Shown: positions 1-8,190, counted from the first letter of the stretch. The stretch is DNA of 64,000 nucleotides from Streptomyces chromofuscus (GCF_015160875.1 NZ_CP063374.1:6823501-6887500); one strand, 5' to 3'. A program made the numbers and translations. The notes: generated from the sequence alone by a model not told the origin.

Positions 1-24
1 GGGCGTGGCTGGGCAGCGGCGGGG

Positions 25-891
25 TCACAGGTCCCCGCGGCACTCCTGAAGGATCTTCCTGGTGCGCAGCGCCGACGCGGCGTGCGCCGTCATGTGGTCC
101 AGCACCTCCAGATGCGCGGAGACCTCGCGGCGCGAGTCCAGGTACAGCGCACCGGTCAGGTACTCGGTGAACACCATGTCCGGCAGCTCCGGCTCCGCGA
201 AGCGGAACAGGGAGAAGGGGGCGTAGGCGCCCGGGTGCGGGCCCGTGGCGAACTCGGCGACCTGCAGGGTGACCCGGTCGCTCTCGGCGGCCTCCATCAG
301 CCGGTCCAGCTGGGCGCCCATCACCTCGGGGCGGGTGCCCACCGGGCGGCGCAGGACCGTCTCGTCCATGATCACCCACAGGTGCGGCGGGTCGGGGCGG
401 CGTAGCAGTTCCTGCCGGGCCATGCGCAGCGACACGTGCCGCTCGATGGCCTCCGCGCCGCCGGACCGCCCGATCGTCCCCGCCTTCAGCACGGCTCGGG
501 CGTAGTCCTCGGTCTGGAGCAGTCCGGGCACGAAGTGCGGTTCGTAGGAGCGGATCAGACGGGCGGCGCCCTCCAGGCTGACGAACAGGCTGAACCAGTC
601 CGGCAGCACGTCGCTGAACCGCTGCCACCAGCCCGGCTGGTTCGCCTCCTCGGCCAGCGCGACGAACGCCGTCACCTCGTCCTCGGGCACGCCGTAGGCG
701 GGCAGCAGGATCTGGAGGTACGGGATTCTCAGCGTGACCTCGGCCGTCTCCATCCGCCGCACGGTCGCCGGGGCCACGCGCAGGACGCGTGCCGCCTCCT
801 CGCGTTTGAGGTTCGCCGCCTCGCGCAGCTCCTGCAACCGTTTCCCGAGCACCACCTGGCCCACGGTGGGCGCGGCCCGCCGTTCACTCAC
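25..891 (-). CDS. XRE-family DNA-binding protein with DUF5753 domain
   Basis: This is a 288-residue transcription regulator of the large Streptomyces HTH_31/DUF5753 group. Residues about 15-70 form an XRE-type helix-turn-helix (LGKRLQELREAANLKREEAA). The rest is the DUF5753 sensor-like domain, marked by the segment around PGLLQTEDYARAVL. Family members include Scr1/BldB-associated regulators, often next to a small DUF397 protein; no such partner lies on the visible side. It starts at an ATG and faces away from the next gene across a 234-base gap in which I see no clear operator. The target is unknown; the family call is secure. Confidence 0.9.
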   Translation of the reverse strand: MSERRAAPTVGQVVLGKRLQELREAANLKREEAARVLRVAPATVRRMETAEVTLRIPYLQILLPAYGVPEDEVTAFVALAEEANQPGWWQRFSDVLPDWFSLFVSLEGAARLIRSYEPHFVPGLLQTEDYARAVLKAGTIGRSGGAEAIERHVSLRMARQELLRRPDPPHLWVIMDETVLRRPVGTRPEVMGAQLDRLMEAAESDRVTLQVAEFATGPHPGAYAPFSLFRFAEPELPDMVFTEYLTGALYLDSRREVSAHLEVLDHMTAHAASALRTRKILQECRGDL

Positions 892-1125
892 GCCACGCCT
901 CCCCTACGCGCCGAAAGCACGGGTGCAGTGTGTCATGTTCCGGTTGCGGTCACACGGGTGCGGCGGTGCGGTCTGCGCCACCCGGCCATGCCCGTGGCAT
1001 GACCTCCGAGGTAATCGACCATGTCGCCCGTGCGGTCCATCGTGGTCGTACCGGGTGCCGGACCGGCGCACTCCGGCCCGGCACCCGGGCCCGGCCAACT
1101 CGAACTCGACGGAGGGTGATCCGCC

Positions 1126-1551
1126 ATGTCCGCATCCCAGCTCGCCGCTCTCGCCCGCACCACCGAGCCGCAGACCGCGCTCCGCCGCTTCCTGGCCCTG
1201 GACGCCGTGGTGACCGGGGTGAACGGCGTCGCCTACCTCGTCGCCTCCGGGCCGCTCGGGCGGCTCCTCGGCGTGGACTCCGGACTGCTGCTCGTGCTCG
1301 GCGCGGTGCTGATGGCGTACGCGGCGGGCGTCGCGCTGCTCGCCGCCCGGCCCCGTCCGGCGGCGCTGCCCGTGCGGGCGGTGATCGAGACCAACCTCGC
1401 CTGGGCGGCGCTCAGTTTCCTCGCCCTCGTCCTGTGGCTCACGCCGAGCACCGCGGGCGCTGTGTGGGGGGTGCTCCAGGCCCTCACCGTGGCCGGGTTC
1501 GCCGCGTTGCAGTACATCGCGCTGAGGGAACGTCAGGGCAGCAGTTCCTGA
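1126..1551 (+). CDS. Small integral membrane protein of unknown function
   Basis: This encodes 141 residues with about four hydrophobic segments (near residues 22-45, 47-72, 85-105 and 108-130), so it is a small polytopic membrane protein. The ATG has a good ribosome site (GGAGGG, about 8 bases upstream). I recognise no catalytic motif; it resembles the short conserved hypothetical membrane proteins common in Streptomyces. Its last 19 bases overlap the 3' end of the convergent XRE regulator gene. A functional link to that regulator is possible but only inferred from the overlap. Confidence 0.75.
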   Translation: MSASQLAALARTTEPQTALRRFLALDAVVTGVNGVAYLVASGPLGRLLGVDSGLLLVLGAVLMAYAAGVALLAARPRPAALPVRAVIETNLAWAALSFLALVLWLTPSTAGAVWGVLQALTVAGFAALQYIALRERQGSSS

Positions 1552-2363
1552 AGGTACTTGACCGTTGCCGGGTCCGCCGGGAGCAGTGTCTCGATGGCGA
1601 GCTCGGCGACGGTCACGTCCATCGGGGTGTTGAACGTGGAGATCGACGAGACGAACGACAGGATCCGGCCGCCGTGCTCGATCCGCAGCGGCAGCGCGAA
1701 GTAGGCGACGGGCTCCGCCGGTTCGCCCTCGGGCACCGACTCGGGGACGGGGTACGCGGTCACCTCCTCGTACAACTCCCGCAGGGCCGCCGACCGGCGC
1801 AGCGCGATCTGCCGCTCCATCTGGGCGAGCAGATGACCGCGCCACTCCCGGAAGTTGCGGATGCGCGGCGCCAGGCCCTGGGGGTGCAGCGTCAGGCGCA
1901 TCGCGTTCGGCGGGTCCGTGAGCAAGGACTCCGGCAGGCCCTCCAGCAGCACGGCGATGCCCCGGTTGGCGGCCAGCACGTCGTACCGCGCGTCCACCAC
2001 CAGCGCCGGGTACGGCTCATAGCCCTGGATCAGCCGTTCCATGCCCGCGCGCACCGCATCCAGCGCCGGGTCGTCCAGGGGCGTCTCCGGATAGCGCGGG
2101 GCGTAACCGGCCGCCAGCAGCAGGGCGTTGCGCTCCCGCATCGGGACGTCCAGGTGCTCGGCGAGCCTCAGCACCATCTCCTCGCTGGGGCGGGAGCGGC
2201 CCGTCTCGACGAAGCTGATGTGCCGCGCCGAGGAGCCCGCGCGCAGCGCCAGGTCCAGCTGACTGACCCGCCGCTGCTCCCGCCAGGCCCGCAGCAGCGG
2301 GCCGACGCCCCGGTCGGCGGGGGTGACGGGGGACGTGCCGGGCGCGGACGGGAGAGTGGTCAT
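1533..2363 (-). CDS. XRE-family regulator with MmyB-like ligand-binding domain
   Basis: This is a 276-residue transcription regulator. An N-terminal helix-turn-helix (about residues 17-75, with SQLDLALRAG and ARHISFVETGRSRPS) is followed by the MmyB-like PAS-type ligand-binding domain (PF17765), recognised from the YPALVVDARYDVLAANRG segment. MmyB is the methylenomycin regulator; many relatives control adjacent oxidoreductases, perhaps with a fatty-acid ligand. I chose the ATG at 2363 because the open frame upstream lacks regulator-like sequence. The gene overlaps the 3' end of the membrane-protein gene by 19 bases. Its target is not evident. Confidence 0.88.
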   Translation of the reverse strand: MTTLPSAPGTSPVTPADRGVGPLLRAWREQRRVSQLDLALRAGSSARHISFVETGRSRPSEEMVLRLAEHLDVPMRERNALLLAAGYAPRYPETPLDDPALDAVRAGMERLIQGYEPYPALVVDARYDVLAANRGIAVLLEGLPESLLTDPPNAMRLTLHPQGLAPRIRNFREWRGHLLAQMERQIALRRSAALRELYEEVTAYPVPESVPEGEPAEPVAYFALPLRIEHGGRILSFVSSISTFNTPMDVTVAELAIETLLPADPATVKYLQELLP

Positions 2364-2582
2364 GCGTACGACCGTAGTCCAGGAGGCACGGAGGAACGAG
2401 GCGTGGCAGCCGCCCCGGGAGGCGCGGGCGGTGCAGCGGGCGGGCGTGCGCGGCCGTCTGCAGCGGCGGCTTGGACGGCCCGATGTGCTCGGCTGTCCGC
2501 CAAAAGCCTCCTGACCAGGCCCGCGACCCTCCCTCTGTGGCACGCTGAACGGGTACGCGACATCCCCGAAGGGAGCGAGCCC

Positions 2583-2888
2583 ATGCCCGTCGCACCGCTG
2601 TCGCAGAAGGAGATCGAGGAACGGCTGGCGGAGCTGCCCGGCTGGTCGTTCGACGGCGACCGGCTCTCCCGTTCCTACCGGCTCGGCTCGCACCTCGCCG
2701 CGACGGCGCTGGTCGTCCACATCGCCCAGGTGCAGGAGGAGCTCGACCACCACTCCGACCTCACCCTCGGCTACAACACCGTCTCCCTGACGGTCACCAC
2801 GCACAGCGCCGGCGGCAAGGTGACGGAGAAGGACTTCGCGCTGGCCGAGCGGGTGGAGGCCCTCGCCCCGGCGCACGGCGTCGGCTGA
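2583..2888 (+). CDS. Pterin-4-alpha-carbinolamine dehydratase
   Basis: This 101-residue protein has the usual length for the PCD/DCoH (PhhB) family. It dehydrates 4a-hydroxytetrahydrobiopterin-type carbinolamines in the cytoplasm, regenerating the pterin cofactor of aromatic amino acid hydroxylases. The active-site histidines are visible: H56 and H57 in LDHHSDL and H74 in TTHSAGG. The ATG follows a GGGAGCGAG ribosome site. A methyltransferase gene begins 7 bases downstream, so the two are probably co-transcribed. No phenylalanine hydroxylase is in the window, so the physiological substrate is open. Confidence 0.93.
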   Translation: MPVAPLSQKEIEERLAELPGWSFDGDRLSRSYRLGSHLAATALVVHIAQVQEELDHHSDLTLGYNTVSLTVTTHSAGGKVTEKDFALAERVEALAPAHGVG

Positions 2889-2895
2889 GCCCGCG

Positions 2896-3639
2896 GTGCT
2901 GGACTACACCGACGAGGCCGAGCGGTACGACGCCTCGCGCGGCGGCGAGCCCCGGGCGGCCGCCGCCGCGGAGGGCGTGCTCAGTCTTCTGCCGCGTCAG
3001 ACGCGCAGGCTGCTCGACGTCGCCTGCGGTACCGGCATCGTGACCCGGCGGCTCGCGTCGGCCCGCGCCGGGATGCGGGTGACGGGCGTCGACCTGACGT
3101 ACGCCATGGCCCGGCAGGCCGCCGCCCGGCTGCCCGGCGCCGTCGTCCTCGCCGACTGCCGCCGACTGCCCTTCCGAGACGGGGAGTTCGACGCCGTCAC
3201 CAGCGTGTGGCTGCTGCACCTGCTGCAACGGCCGGAGCACGTCAGGGCCGCGGTCGCGGAGTGCGCGCGCGTGCTGCGCCCCGGCGGCGTCTACGTCACG
3301 ACGGTCGACAAGGCCGCCGCCCACAACGTCGGCAGTGACATCGACGCCGTCCTCGCATCCCGTCCCCGCAGCCCCGTCCCCGACACGTCGTCGGCCGTCG
3401 GGTCGTACGCGGCGGAACACGGTCTGCTGCCCGCCGGACTGACCCGTTTCCCGGGCCGCGGCCAGGGCCGCAGTCCCCGCCGCACCGTCGCCGACCTGCG
3501 CCGCGGCTGGTTCGTGACGCTGCCGCCCGGCCACCCACTCGCCGACGGTTTCGCCGCCCGCCTCGCCGCGCTGCCGGACCAGGACCGCCCCCGCCCGGAC
3601 CCGTGGTTCACCCTCCGCGCGTTCCGCAAGACCCCCTGA
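2896..3639 (+). CDS. Class I SAM-dependent methyltransferase
   Basis: This 247-residue cytoplasmic protein has the Methyltransf_11/25 fold. Motif I is DVACGTGIV at residues 41-49, followed by an acidic residue at the end of strand 2 (GVDLTYAMA) and the motif around FDAVTSVWLLHLL. The C-terminal third (about residues 150-247) is arginine- and proline-rich and probably shapes the substrate pocket. It starts with GTG seven bases after the pterin dehydratase stop, which suggests an operon. The methyl acceptor cannot be told from sequence; UbiE-like quinone methylation or small-molecule methylation are both possible. Confidence 0.85.
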   Translation: MLDYTDEAERYDASRGGEPRAAAAAEGVLSLLPRQTRRLLDVACGTGIVTRRLASARAGMRVTGVDLTYAMARQAAARLPGAVVLADCRRLPFRDGEFDAVTSVWLLHLLQRPEHVRAAVAECARVLRPGGVYVTTVDKAAAHNVGSDIDAVLASRPRSPVPDTSSAVGSYAAEHGLLPAGLTRFPGRGQGRSPRRTVADLRRGWFVTLPPGHPLADGFAARLAALPDQDRPRPDPWFTLRAFRKTP

Positions 3640-3719
3640 CACGGCGGCCGGAAGACCGTGCGCCACGCCGCCCCGGAAGACCGTCCGCCACGGCGCGCCC
3701 GGGAAGGCGCCGTCCCGGC

Positions 3720-4214
3720 TCAGCGATCGCCCGTCGTCCCCTCCGCCATGCTGTCGGCCACGTACGCCTCCAGATCCGGCACGCGGGGCGCCAGCACGTG
3801 CCGTACCCAGGCGTCCCGTTCGTGCAGGACCGGCGGCAGTTCCCACACGCAGCCGATCCAGGGGCGCTCGGTGGGGACGAAGTGCGCCGGGTCGGTGTCC
3901 GGGCAGCCCAGGACCGGCTGGCCCGCCGCGGCGCCCCGGAAGTGCAGCACGTTGTCCCACACCCAGCTGTAGGCGTTGAGGTACGCGCCGCTGTCGCCGC
4001 CCCGGTGCAGCACGACGAACGTCGCCGGCGGGGTGCCGTCCGGCTCCGGCAGCAGCTCGGGAAGGACGGCGTACGCGGCCTTCTCGACCTCGGGCGCGAT
4101 GCCCGCCGGGTCCGCGGTGACGTGGTAGCGCTTGACGCGCCGGCCCGCGACCTCGACGGGCGGGGGCACGGTGAGCAGTTTCTCGGTGAAGGACGGTTGC
4201 TCCTCGAAGGTCAT
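3720..4214 (-). CDS. Conserved hypothetical protein, divergent from WYL regulator
   Basis: This 164-residue protein is soluble, with no signal peptide or membrane segment. I do not recognise a named domain. Conserved-looking aromatic blocks include SWVWDNVLHF and RPWIGCVWELPPV. The gene is divergent from a YafY-type WYL regulator, and a perfect inverted repeat sits between them, so it is the most likely target of that regulator. Genes in this position beside YafY regulators are often small ligand-binding or detoxifying proteins (VOC, SRPBCC or GyrI-like). That is context only and not a functional assignment. Confidence 0.7.
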   Translation of the reverse strand: MTFEEQPSFTEKLLTVPPPVEVAGRRVKRYHVTADPAGIAPEVEKAAYAVLPELLPEPDGTPPATFVVLHRGGDSGAYLNAYSWVWDNVLHFRGAAAGQPVLGCPDTDPAHFVPTERPWIGCVWELPPVLHERDAWVRHVLAPRVPDLEAYVADSMAEGTTGDR

Positions 4215-4235
4215 ACCGAGACGCTAGGACCGCTC

Positions 4236-4256
4236 CACTGACATCCTGTGTCAGTG
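4236..4256. promoter_or_regulatory. Perfect 8-bp inverted repeat, likely operator of the WYL regulator
   Basis: CACTGACA (4236-4243) and TGTCAGTG (4249-4256) are perfect inverted copies separated by 5 bases. The repeat overlaps the GTG start of the WYL regulator and lies 22 bases upstream of the divergent hypothetical gene. This is the expected place for an autoregulatory operator controlling both genes. The overlap with the start codon would also fit a leaderless transcript for the regulator. The role is inferred; the symmetry is directly visible. Confidence 0.7.
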
Positions 4257-5222
4257 AAGTCGAGCCGGCTCGTGTCCGTCCTGCTGCTGCTCCAGACCCG
4301 CGGCCGGATGACGGCCGCCCAGCTCGCCGAGGAGCTGGAGGTCTCGGTCCGCACGGTCTACCGGGACGTCGAGGCGCTCGCCGCGGCCGGCGTTCCGCTC
4401 TACGGCGACGCGGGGCACGCGGGCGGCTACCGTCTCCTCGCGGGGTACCGCACCCGTCTCACGGGCCTGACGGCCGACGAGGCCCGGGCGCTCCTCCTCG
4501 CCGTGCCGCCCGGCCCCGCCGCCCAGCTGGGCCTCGGCCCGGTCCTGGCCGCCGCCCGGCTGAAGGTCCGCGCCGCCCTGCCGGCCGAACTGCGCGCGCA
4601 CGCCGACCGGATCGGCGGCCGCTTCCACCTGGACGCCCCCGGGTGGTACGCGGACGCCGACGAGACGCCGTACCTCTCCGCCGTCGCGGACGCCGTCTGG
4701 TCCGGGCGCGTCCTGCACGTGACGTACCGCCGCTGGCGCGAGCCCACCGACGTCGAGCGCCGTCTGGAGCCGTACGGGATGGTGCTGAAAGCGGGCCGGT
4801 GGTACGTCGTCGCGGGCCCGGGACCGCGTACCTACCGCGTCGACCGGATCCTGGAACTCAGCGCGACAGACGAGGAGTTCACGCACCCGGACGACTTCGA
4901 CCTGACCGCGTACTGGACGGCGTACCAGCGGGACTTCCACCGTCGGCTGTACCGCGCCGAGGCGGTCGTACGGCTCGCGCCCGGCACACGGCTGAGCGGG
5001 CCGGCGGACGCGGCCGTGCGGGCGGGCGGACAGCTCCAGGACGACGGCTGGACACTCGCCACCGTTCCCGTCGAGTCCGTCGACCACGCGCACGCCGAGT
5101 TCCTGCGGCTCGGCACCGGCGTCGAGGTCTTGGCGCCCGCCGCACTGCGCGACAGGATCGCCCGGACGGTCGCGGAACTGGCCCGCACCTACGGCAACGC
5201 ACCGGCTCCCGGCGGCGACTGA
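4248..5222 (+). CDS. YafY-family HTH/WYL-domain transcriptional regulator
   Basis: This is a 324-residue regulator. The N-terminal HTH_11 winged helix spans about residues 8-60 (GRMTAAQLAEELEVSVRTVYRDVEAL is the recognition region). A WYL effector domain (about residues 140-230, with YGMVLKAGRWYVVAG) and the C-terminal WCX extension follow. WYL regulators bind DNA as dimers and may sense nucleotides or small ligands. GTG at 4248 gives the listed length, but a second GTG at 4254 is equally possible because both lie in the palindromic operator. It is divergent from the hypothetical gene at 3720-4214 and probably controls it. Confidence 0.92.
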   Translation: MSVKSSRLVSVLLLLQTRGRMTAAQLAEELEVSVRTVYRDVEALAAAGVPLYGDAGHAGGYRLLAGYRTRLTGLTADEARALLLAVPPGPAAQLGLGPVLAAARLKVRAALPAELRAHADRIGGRFHLDAPGWYADADETPYLSAVADAVWSGRVLHVTYRRWREPTDVERRLEPYGMVLKAGRWYVVAGPGPRTYRVDRILELSATDEEFTHPDDFDLTAYWTAYQRDFHRRLYRAEAVVRLAPGTRLSGPADAAVRAGGQLQDDGWTLATVPVESVDHAHAEFLRLGTGVEVLAPAALRDRIARTVAELARTYGNAPAPGGD

Positions 5223-5523
5223 CACACGGAACCCGCCCGCCCTTCCCCGGAGGCACGTGACGTGACGCGCCCGCGCGAGCACCGCGACGGTCTGACGCGG
5301 CGATCCTACGGAGGGCGCGCACCGTCCCCGGCACGCGCCCTCGCTCGGTCGACTCACCGCGCAGGTCCGCTCCCCGACGTCGAGGAAAGCCGGTTTCGCG
5401 TTCGTTCCGGACCAGCCCCCGTGGCCCACCGACGCGCTCCCCGGCGCCGCGCTCTCCACCACCCGGGCAGCCCCGTCGGCCTGTCCGGTCGGCCTGTTCC
5501 GGCGGGGCCCGTTCACCGGCGGA

Positions 5524-5562
5524 GGGCAAGTGAGGTTGCTGTTCTGGCAACCTCACTTGCCC
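5524..5562. repeat. Perfect 16-bp inverted repeat in a 393-base gene-free gap
   Basis: Positions 5524-5539 and 5547-5562 are exact reverse complements around a 7-base loop. The arms are less GC-rich than the surroundings and centre on AAGTGAGGTTGC. No T-run follows. The repeat sits 54 bases before a methyltransferase start, downstream of the WYL regulator. It could be a factor-independent terminator or a large operator for the methyltransferase gene. I see no credible coding sequence in the rest of 5223-5615 on either strand. Confidence 0.7.
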
Positions 5563-5615
5563 CCCGCCGGTCCGCCGTCGCAGGCTGGCCGCACCCGGAG
5601 GAGAGGCTGACCCCC

Positions 5616-6518
5616 ATGGCGCACGACCACCACCACCCCACCCACCAGCACGAGCACCGGCACGGTCACGACCACGCCGACATCGACTGGACCGAGATGG
5701 CCCCGCTGCTGGAAGCGGGCGCCGAACTGTTCTCACCCCTGTACGAGCGGGCGCTGGCCTGGCTGGCGCAGCAGCAGACCGCCCCCGGTCTGGTCGTCGA
5801 CGCGGGCAGCGGCCCCGGCGTCGTCGCCTGTCTGCTCGCCGAGACCTTCCCGGGCGCCCGGATCGTCGCCGTCGACGGCTCGGAGCCGCTCCTCGCGCGG
5901 GCCCGCGACCGCGCCGCCCGCCTCGGCCTCGCCGACCGGTTCAGCACCCTGGCCGGTGACCTGCCCAAGGTCCTCGACGACCTCGACTACCCCGCCGACC
6001 TGCTGTGGGCCAGCCGCAGCCTGCACCACCTCGGCGACCAGGGGGCCGCTCTGGCCGCCTTCGCCGAACGGCTGGCGCCGGGCGGCACGCTGGCGCTCGT
6101 GGAGGGCGGCCTGCCCACGCGGTTCCTGCCGCGTGACATCGGCATCGGCCGCCCGGGGCTCCAGGCCCGGCTGAACGCGCTCGAGGAGGAGTGGTTCACC
6201 GAGATGCGCGCCGCGCTGCCCGGCACGGTCGACGAGACGGAGGACTGGCCTGCGCTGCTGACCGCCGCGGGCCTGGCCCACCCCCGCACCCGCAGCTTCC
6301 TGCTCGACCTGCCCGCGCCGGCCCCCGACCGGGCCCGCGCCTACGTGGCCGCGACCCTCACCCGCTTCCGCGAGGCCCTCGCCGACCGCCTCGACACCAC
6401 CGACCTCGCCACCCTCGACCGCCTCCTCGACCCCGAGGACAAGGCGAGCGTCCACCACCGCCCGGACCTGTTCCTGTTGGCGGCCCAGACCGTGCACACG
6501 GCGAGCAGGGCCATGTGA
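5616..6518 (+). CDS. Class I SAM-dependent methyltransferase with histidine-rich N-terminus
   Basis: This encodes 300 residues. Ten of the first 20 residues are histidine, an unusual tail that looks able to bind metal. The Rossmann methyltransferase core follows, with motif I VDAGSGPGVV at residues 61-70, an acidic motif II (VAVDGSEPLL) and a post-motif region around LLWASRSLHHL. The ATG at 5616 follows a GGAGGAGAGG ribosome site. Substrate is unknown. The histidine tail suggests metal sequestration or metal-dependent behaviour, but this is inference. A perfect inverted repeat lies just upstream. Confidence 0.85.
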   Translation: MAHDHHHPTHQHEHRHGHDHADIDWTEMAPLLEAGAELFSPLYERALAWLAQQQTAPGLVVDAGSGPGVVACLLAETFPGARIVAVDGSEPLLARARDRAARLGLADRFSTLAGDLPKVLDDLDYPADLLWASRSLHHLGDQGAALAAFAERLAPGGTLALVEGGLPTRFLPRDIGIGRPGLQARLNALEEEWFTEMRAALPGTVDETEDWPALLTAAGLAHPRTRSFLLDLPAPAPDRARAYVAATLTRFREALADRLDTTDLATLDRLLDPEDKASVHHRPDLFLLAAQTVHTASRAM

Positions 6519-6527
6519 GTGCGGGCC

Positions 6528-6558
6528 TTGACCTGGAGAGCGCTCGAAGTGATGAACT
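6528..6558 (+). promoter_or_regulatory. MerR-type promoter with 19-bp spacer ahead of the SDR gene
   Basis: A -35-like TTGACC (6528-6533) and a -10-like TGAACT (6553-6558) are separated by 19 bases. An imperfect dyad, ACCTGGAG (6531-6538) with CTCGAAGT (6543-6550), fills the spacer. A 19-20-base spacer holding such a dyad is the signature of promoters activated by MerR-family regulators. No MerR gene is in the window, so a trans-acting regulator elsewhere is implied. The start codon of the SDR gene is 33 bases downstream. Confidence 0.6.
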
Positions 6559-6590
6559 CCCGGCCATCACCGGCAGACAGGGGGCACATC

Positions 6591-7292
6591 ATGAGCGACA
6601 CTCCGGTCGCGCTCATCACGGGCGGGGGCAGTGGTATCGGTGCCGCGGTGGCGCGGCGGTTGTTGGACGGCGGGCACCGGGTGGCCGTCACGGGGCGCGG
6701 TGAGGAGCGGCTGCGCCGCTTTGCCGAGGAACTCGGTCGGCCCGAGGGGTTGTTGACGGTGCGCGGGAACGCGGCCGACTACGGGCACGTGCGGGCGGCG
6801 GTGGAGGCGACGCTCAAGGAGTTCGGGCGGCTCGACACCGTCGTGGCCAACGCCGGATTCGCCACCCATGACGCGGTGGCCGACGGCGACCCGGCCGGGT
6901 GGACCGAGATGGTGCTGACCAACGTGCTCGGTCCGGCGCTGCTGATCCGTGCCTCCGTCGACGCGCTGAAGGAGACCCGCGGGCGGATCGTGCTCGTTGG
7001 CAGCGTCGCCGGGTTCGTGCCGACGGCCGGCAACATCTACGGGGCGACCAAGTGGGCGGTGACCGGGCTCGCCGAGAACACCCGGCGCCAGGTCACCGCA
7101 TGGGGGATCGGCGTCACGCTGGTCGCGCCGGGCCGGGTGGAGACGCCGTTCTGGGACGGCTACGGGAGCCTGCCGCCCGGGCAGCTGCTGACCGCCGACC
7201 AGATCGCCGACTCGATCGTCTGGGCGATCGGGCAGCCCGAGGGGGTCGACGTCAACACGGTCGTCGTACGGCCGGTCGGGCAGCCCAACTGA
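6591..7292 (+). CDS. SDR-family NAD(P)-dependent oxidoreductase
   Basis: This 233-residue protein is a classical short-chain dehydrogenase. The dinucleotide-binding motif is TGGGSGIG at residues 10-17, the NAG motif is in VVANAG, and the catalytic Ser138, Tyr150 and Lys154 are all visible (YGATK). The ATG at 6591 has an AGGGGG ribosome site; the frame upstream of it is not coding-like. A MerR-type promoter precedes it, so redox or electrophile stress may induce it. The substrate is unknown. It converges on an aldo/keto reductase gene across a strong hairpin. Confidence 0.9.
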   Translation: MSDTPVALITGGGSGIGAAVARRLLDGGHRVAVTGRGEERLRRFAEELGRPEGLLTVRGNAADYGHVRAAVEATLKEFGRLDTVVANAGFATHDAVADGDPAGWTEMVLTNVLGPALLIRASVDALKETRGRIVLVGSVAGFVPTAGNIYGATKWAVTGLAENTRRQVTAWGIGVTLVAPGRVETPFWDGYGSLPPGQLLTADQIADSIVWAIGQPEGVDVNTVVVRPVGQPN

Positions 7293-7304
7293 CGCGCGCA
7301 AGCA

Positions 7305-7339
7305 AGGCGCCCCGGGGCCGGTGCGGTCCCGGGGCGCCT
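7305..7339. terminator. Bidirectional hairpin terminator between SDR and AKR genes
   Basis: A 12-bp perfect stem (7305-7316 with 7328-7339) and an 11-base loop lie between two convergent stop codons. Such GC-rich hairpins without a T-run are common between convergent Streptomyces genes. Confidence 0.75.
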
Positions 7340-7356
7340 GTCCGTCGCGCCGGGCG

Positions 7357-8190
7357 TCAGCCCATGAACGTGGCCGGGTCCGGGCCCAGCCGGCGGTCCT
7401 CGTTCAGGGCGCTGATCGCCGCGAGGTCCTCGGTGTCCAGGCTGAAGTCGAAGACGTCGATGTTCTCCCTGATCCGGGACGGCGTCACGGACTTCGGGAT
7501 CACCACGTTGCCGAGCTGGAGGTGCCAGCGCAGCACGACCTGGGCGGGCGTGCGGTCGTGCTTCCGGGCGATGGCCACGATCGCCGGGACCTCCAGCAGG
7601 CCCCTGCCGGAGCCCAGCGGTGACCAGGCCTCGGTCGCGATGCCCTGCTCGGCGTGGTACTCCCGGGCGGCGTGCTGCTGAAGGTGCGGGTGCAGCTCGA
7701 TCTGGTTGACGGCCGGGACGACGGACGTCTCGCCGATCAGCCGCTCGAGGTGCTCCGGCAGGAAGTTGGAGACGCCGATCGCCTTGATCCGGCCGTCCGA
7801 GTGGAGCTTCTCGAACGCCTTGTACGTGTCGACGTACGTGTTCCGGGACGGGATCGGCCAGTGGATCAGGTACAGGTCCACGTAGTTCAGGCCGAGCTTG
7901 TCGAGGGAGACGTCGAAGGCGCGCAGGGTGGCGTCGTACCCCTGGTCGCTGTTCCAGAGCTTGGTGGTGACGAAAAGCTCCTCGCGGGGGAGGCCGGAGG
8001 CGGCGAGGGCCTTGCCTGTGCCCTCCTCGTTGCCGTAGATCGCCGCTGTGTCGATGCTGCGGTACCCGGCCTCCAGCGCCGTGGCGACCGCTCGCTCCGC
8101 CTCGTCGTCCGGCACCTGCCAGACGCCGAAACCCAGCTGGGGCATCTCGACGCCGTTGTTGAGGATGATCGGGGGGACCTTGCTGCTCAC
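7357..8190 (-). CDS. Aldo/keto reductase (2,5-diketo-D-gluconate reductase-like)
   Basis: This 277-residue protein is an AKR5-type cytoplasmic NADPH-dependent carbonyl reductase. The catalytic tetrad is visible: D47 and Y52 in the SIDTAAIYGNE block, K77 in TTKLWN and H110 in LIHWP. The C-terminal NADPH-binding IPKSVTPSRIREN is also present. The GTG start follows GAAGGATC. The family reduces many aldehydes and ketones; annotation as a 2,5-diketogluconate reductase is common, but the real substrate is unknown. It is probably transcribed alone. Confidence 0.93.
   Translation of the reverse strand: MSSKVPPIILNNGVEMPQLGFGVWQVPDDEAERAVATALEAGYRSIDTAAIYGNEEGTGKALAASGLPREELFVTTKLWNSDQGYDATLRAFDVSLDKLGLNYVDLYLIHWPIPSRNTYVDTYKAFEKLHSDGRIKAIGVSNFLPEHLERLIGETSVVPAVNQIELHPHLQQHAAREYHAEQGIATEAWSPLGSGRGLLEVPAIVAIARKHDRTPAQVVLRWHLQLGNVVIPKSVTPSRIRENIDVFDFSLDTEDLAAISALNEDRRLGPDPATFMG

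Noticed and set aside
5262..5615. N-terminal extension of the histidine-rich methyltransferase
   Set aside because: The upstream in-frame sequence is arginine/proline-rich, crosses the long inverted repeat, and the ATG at 5616 has a strong ribosome site.
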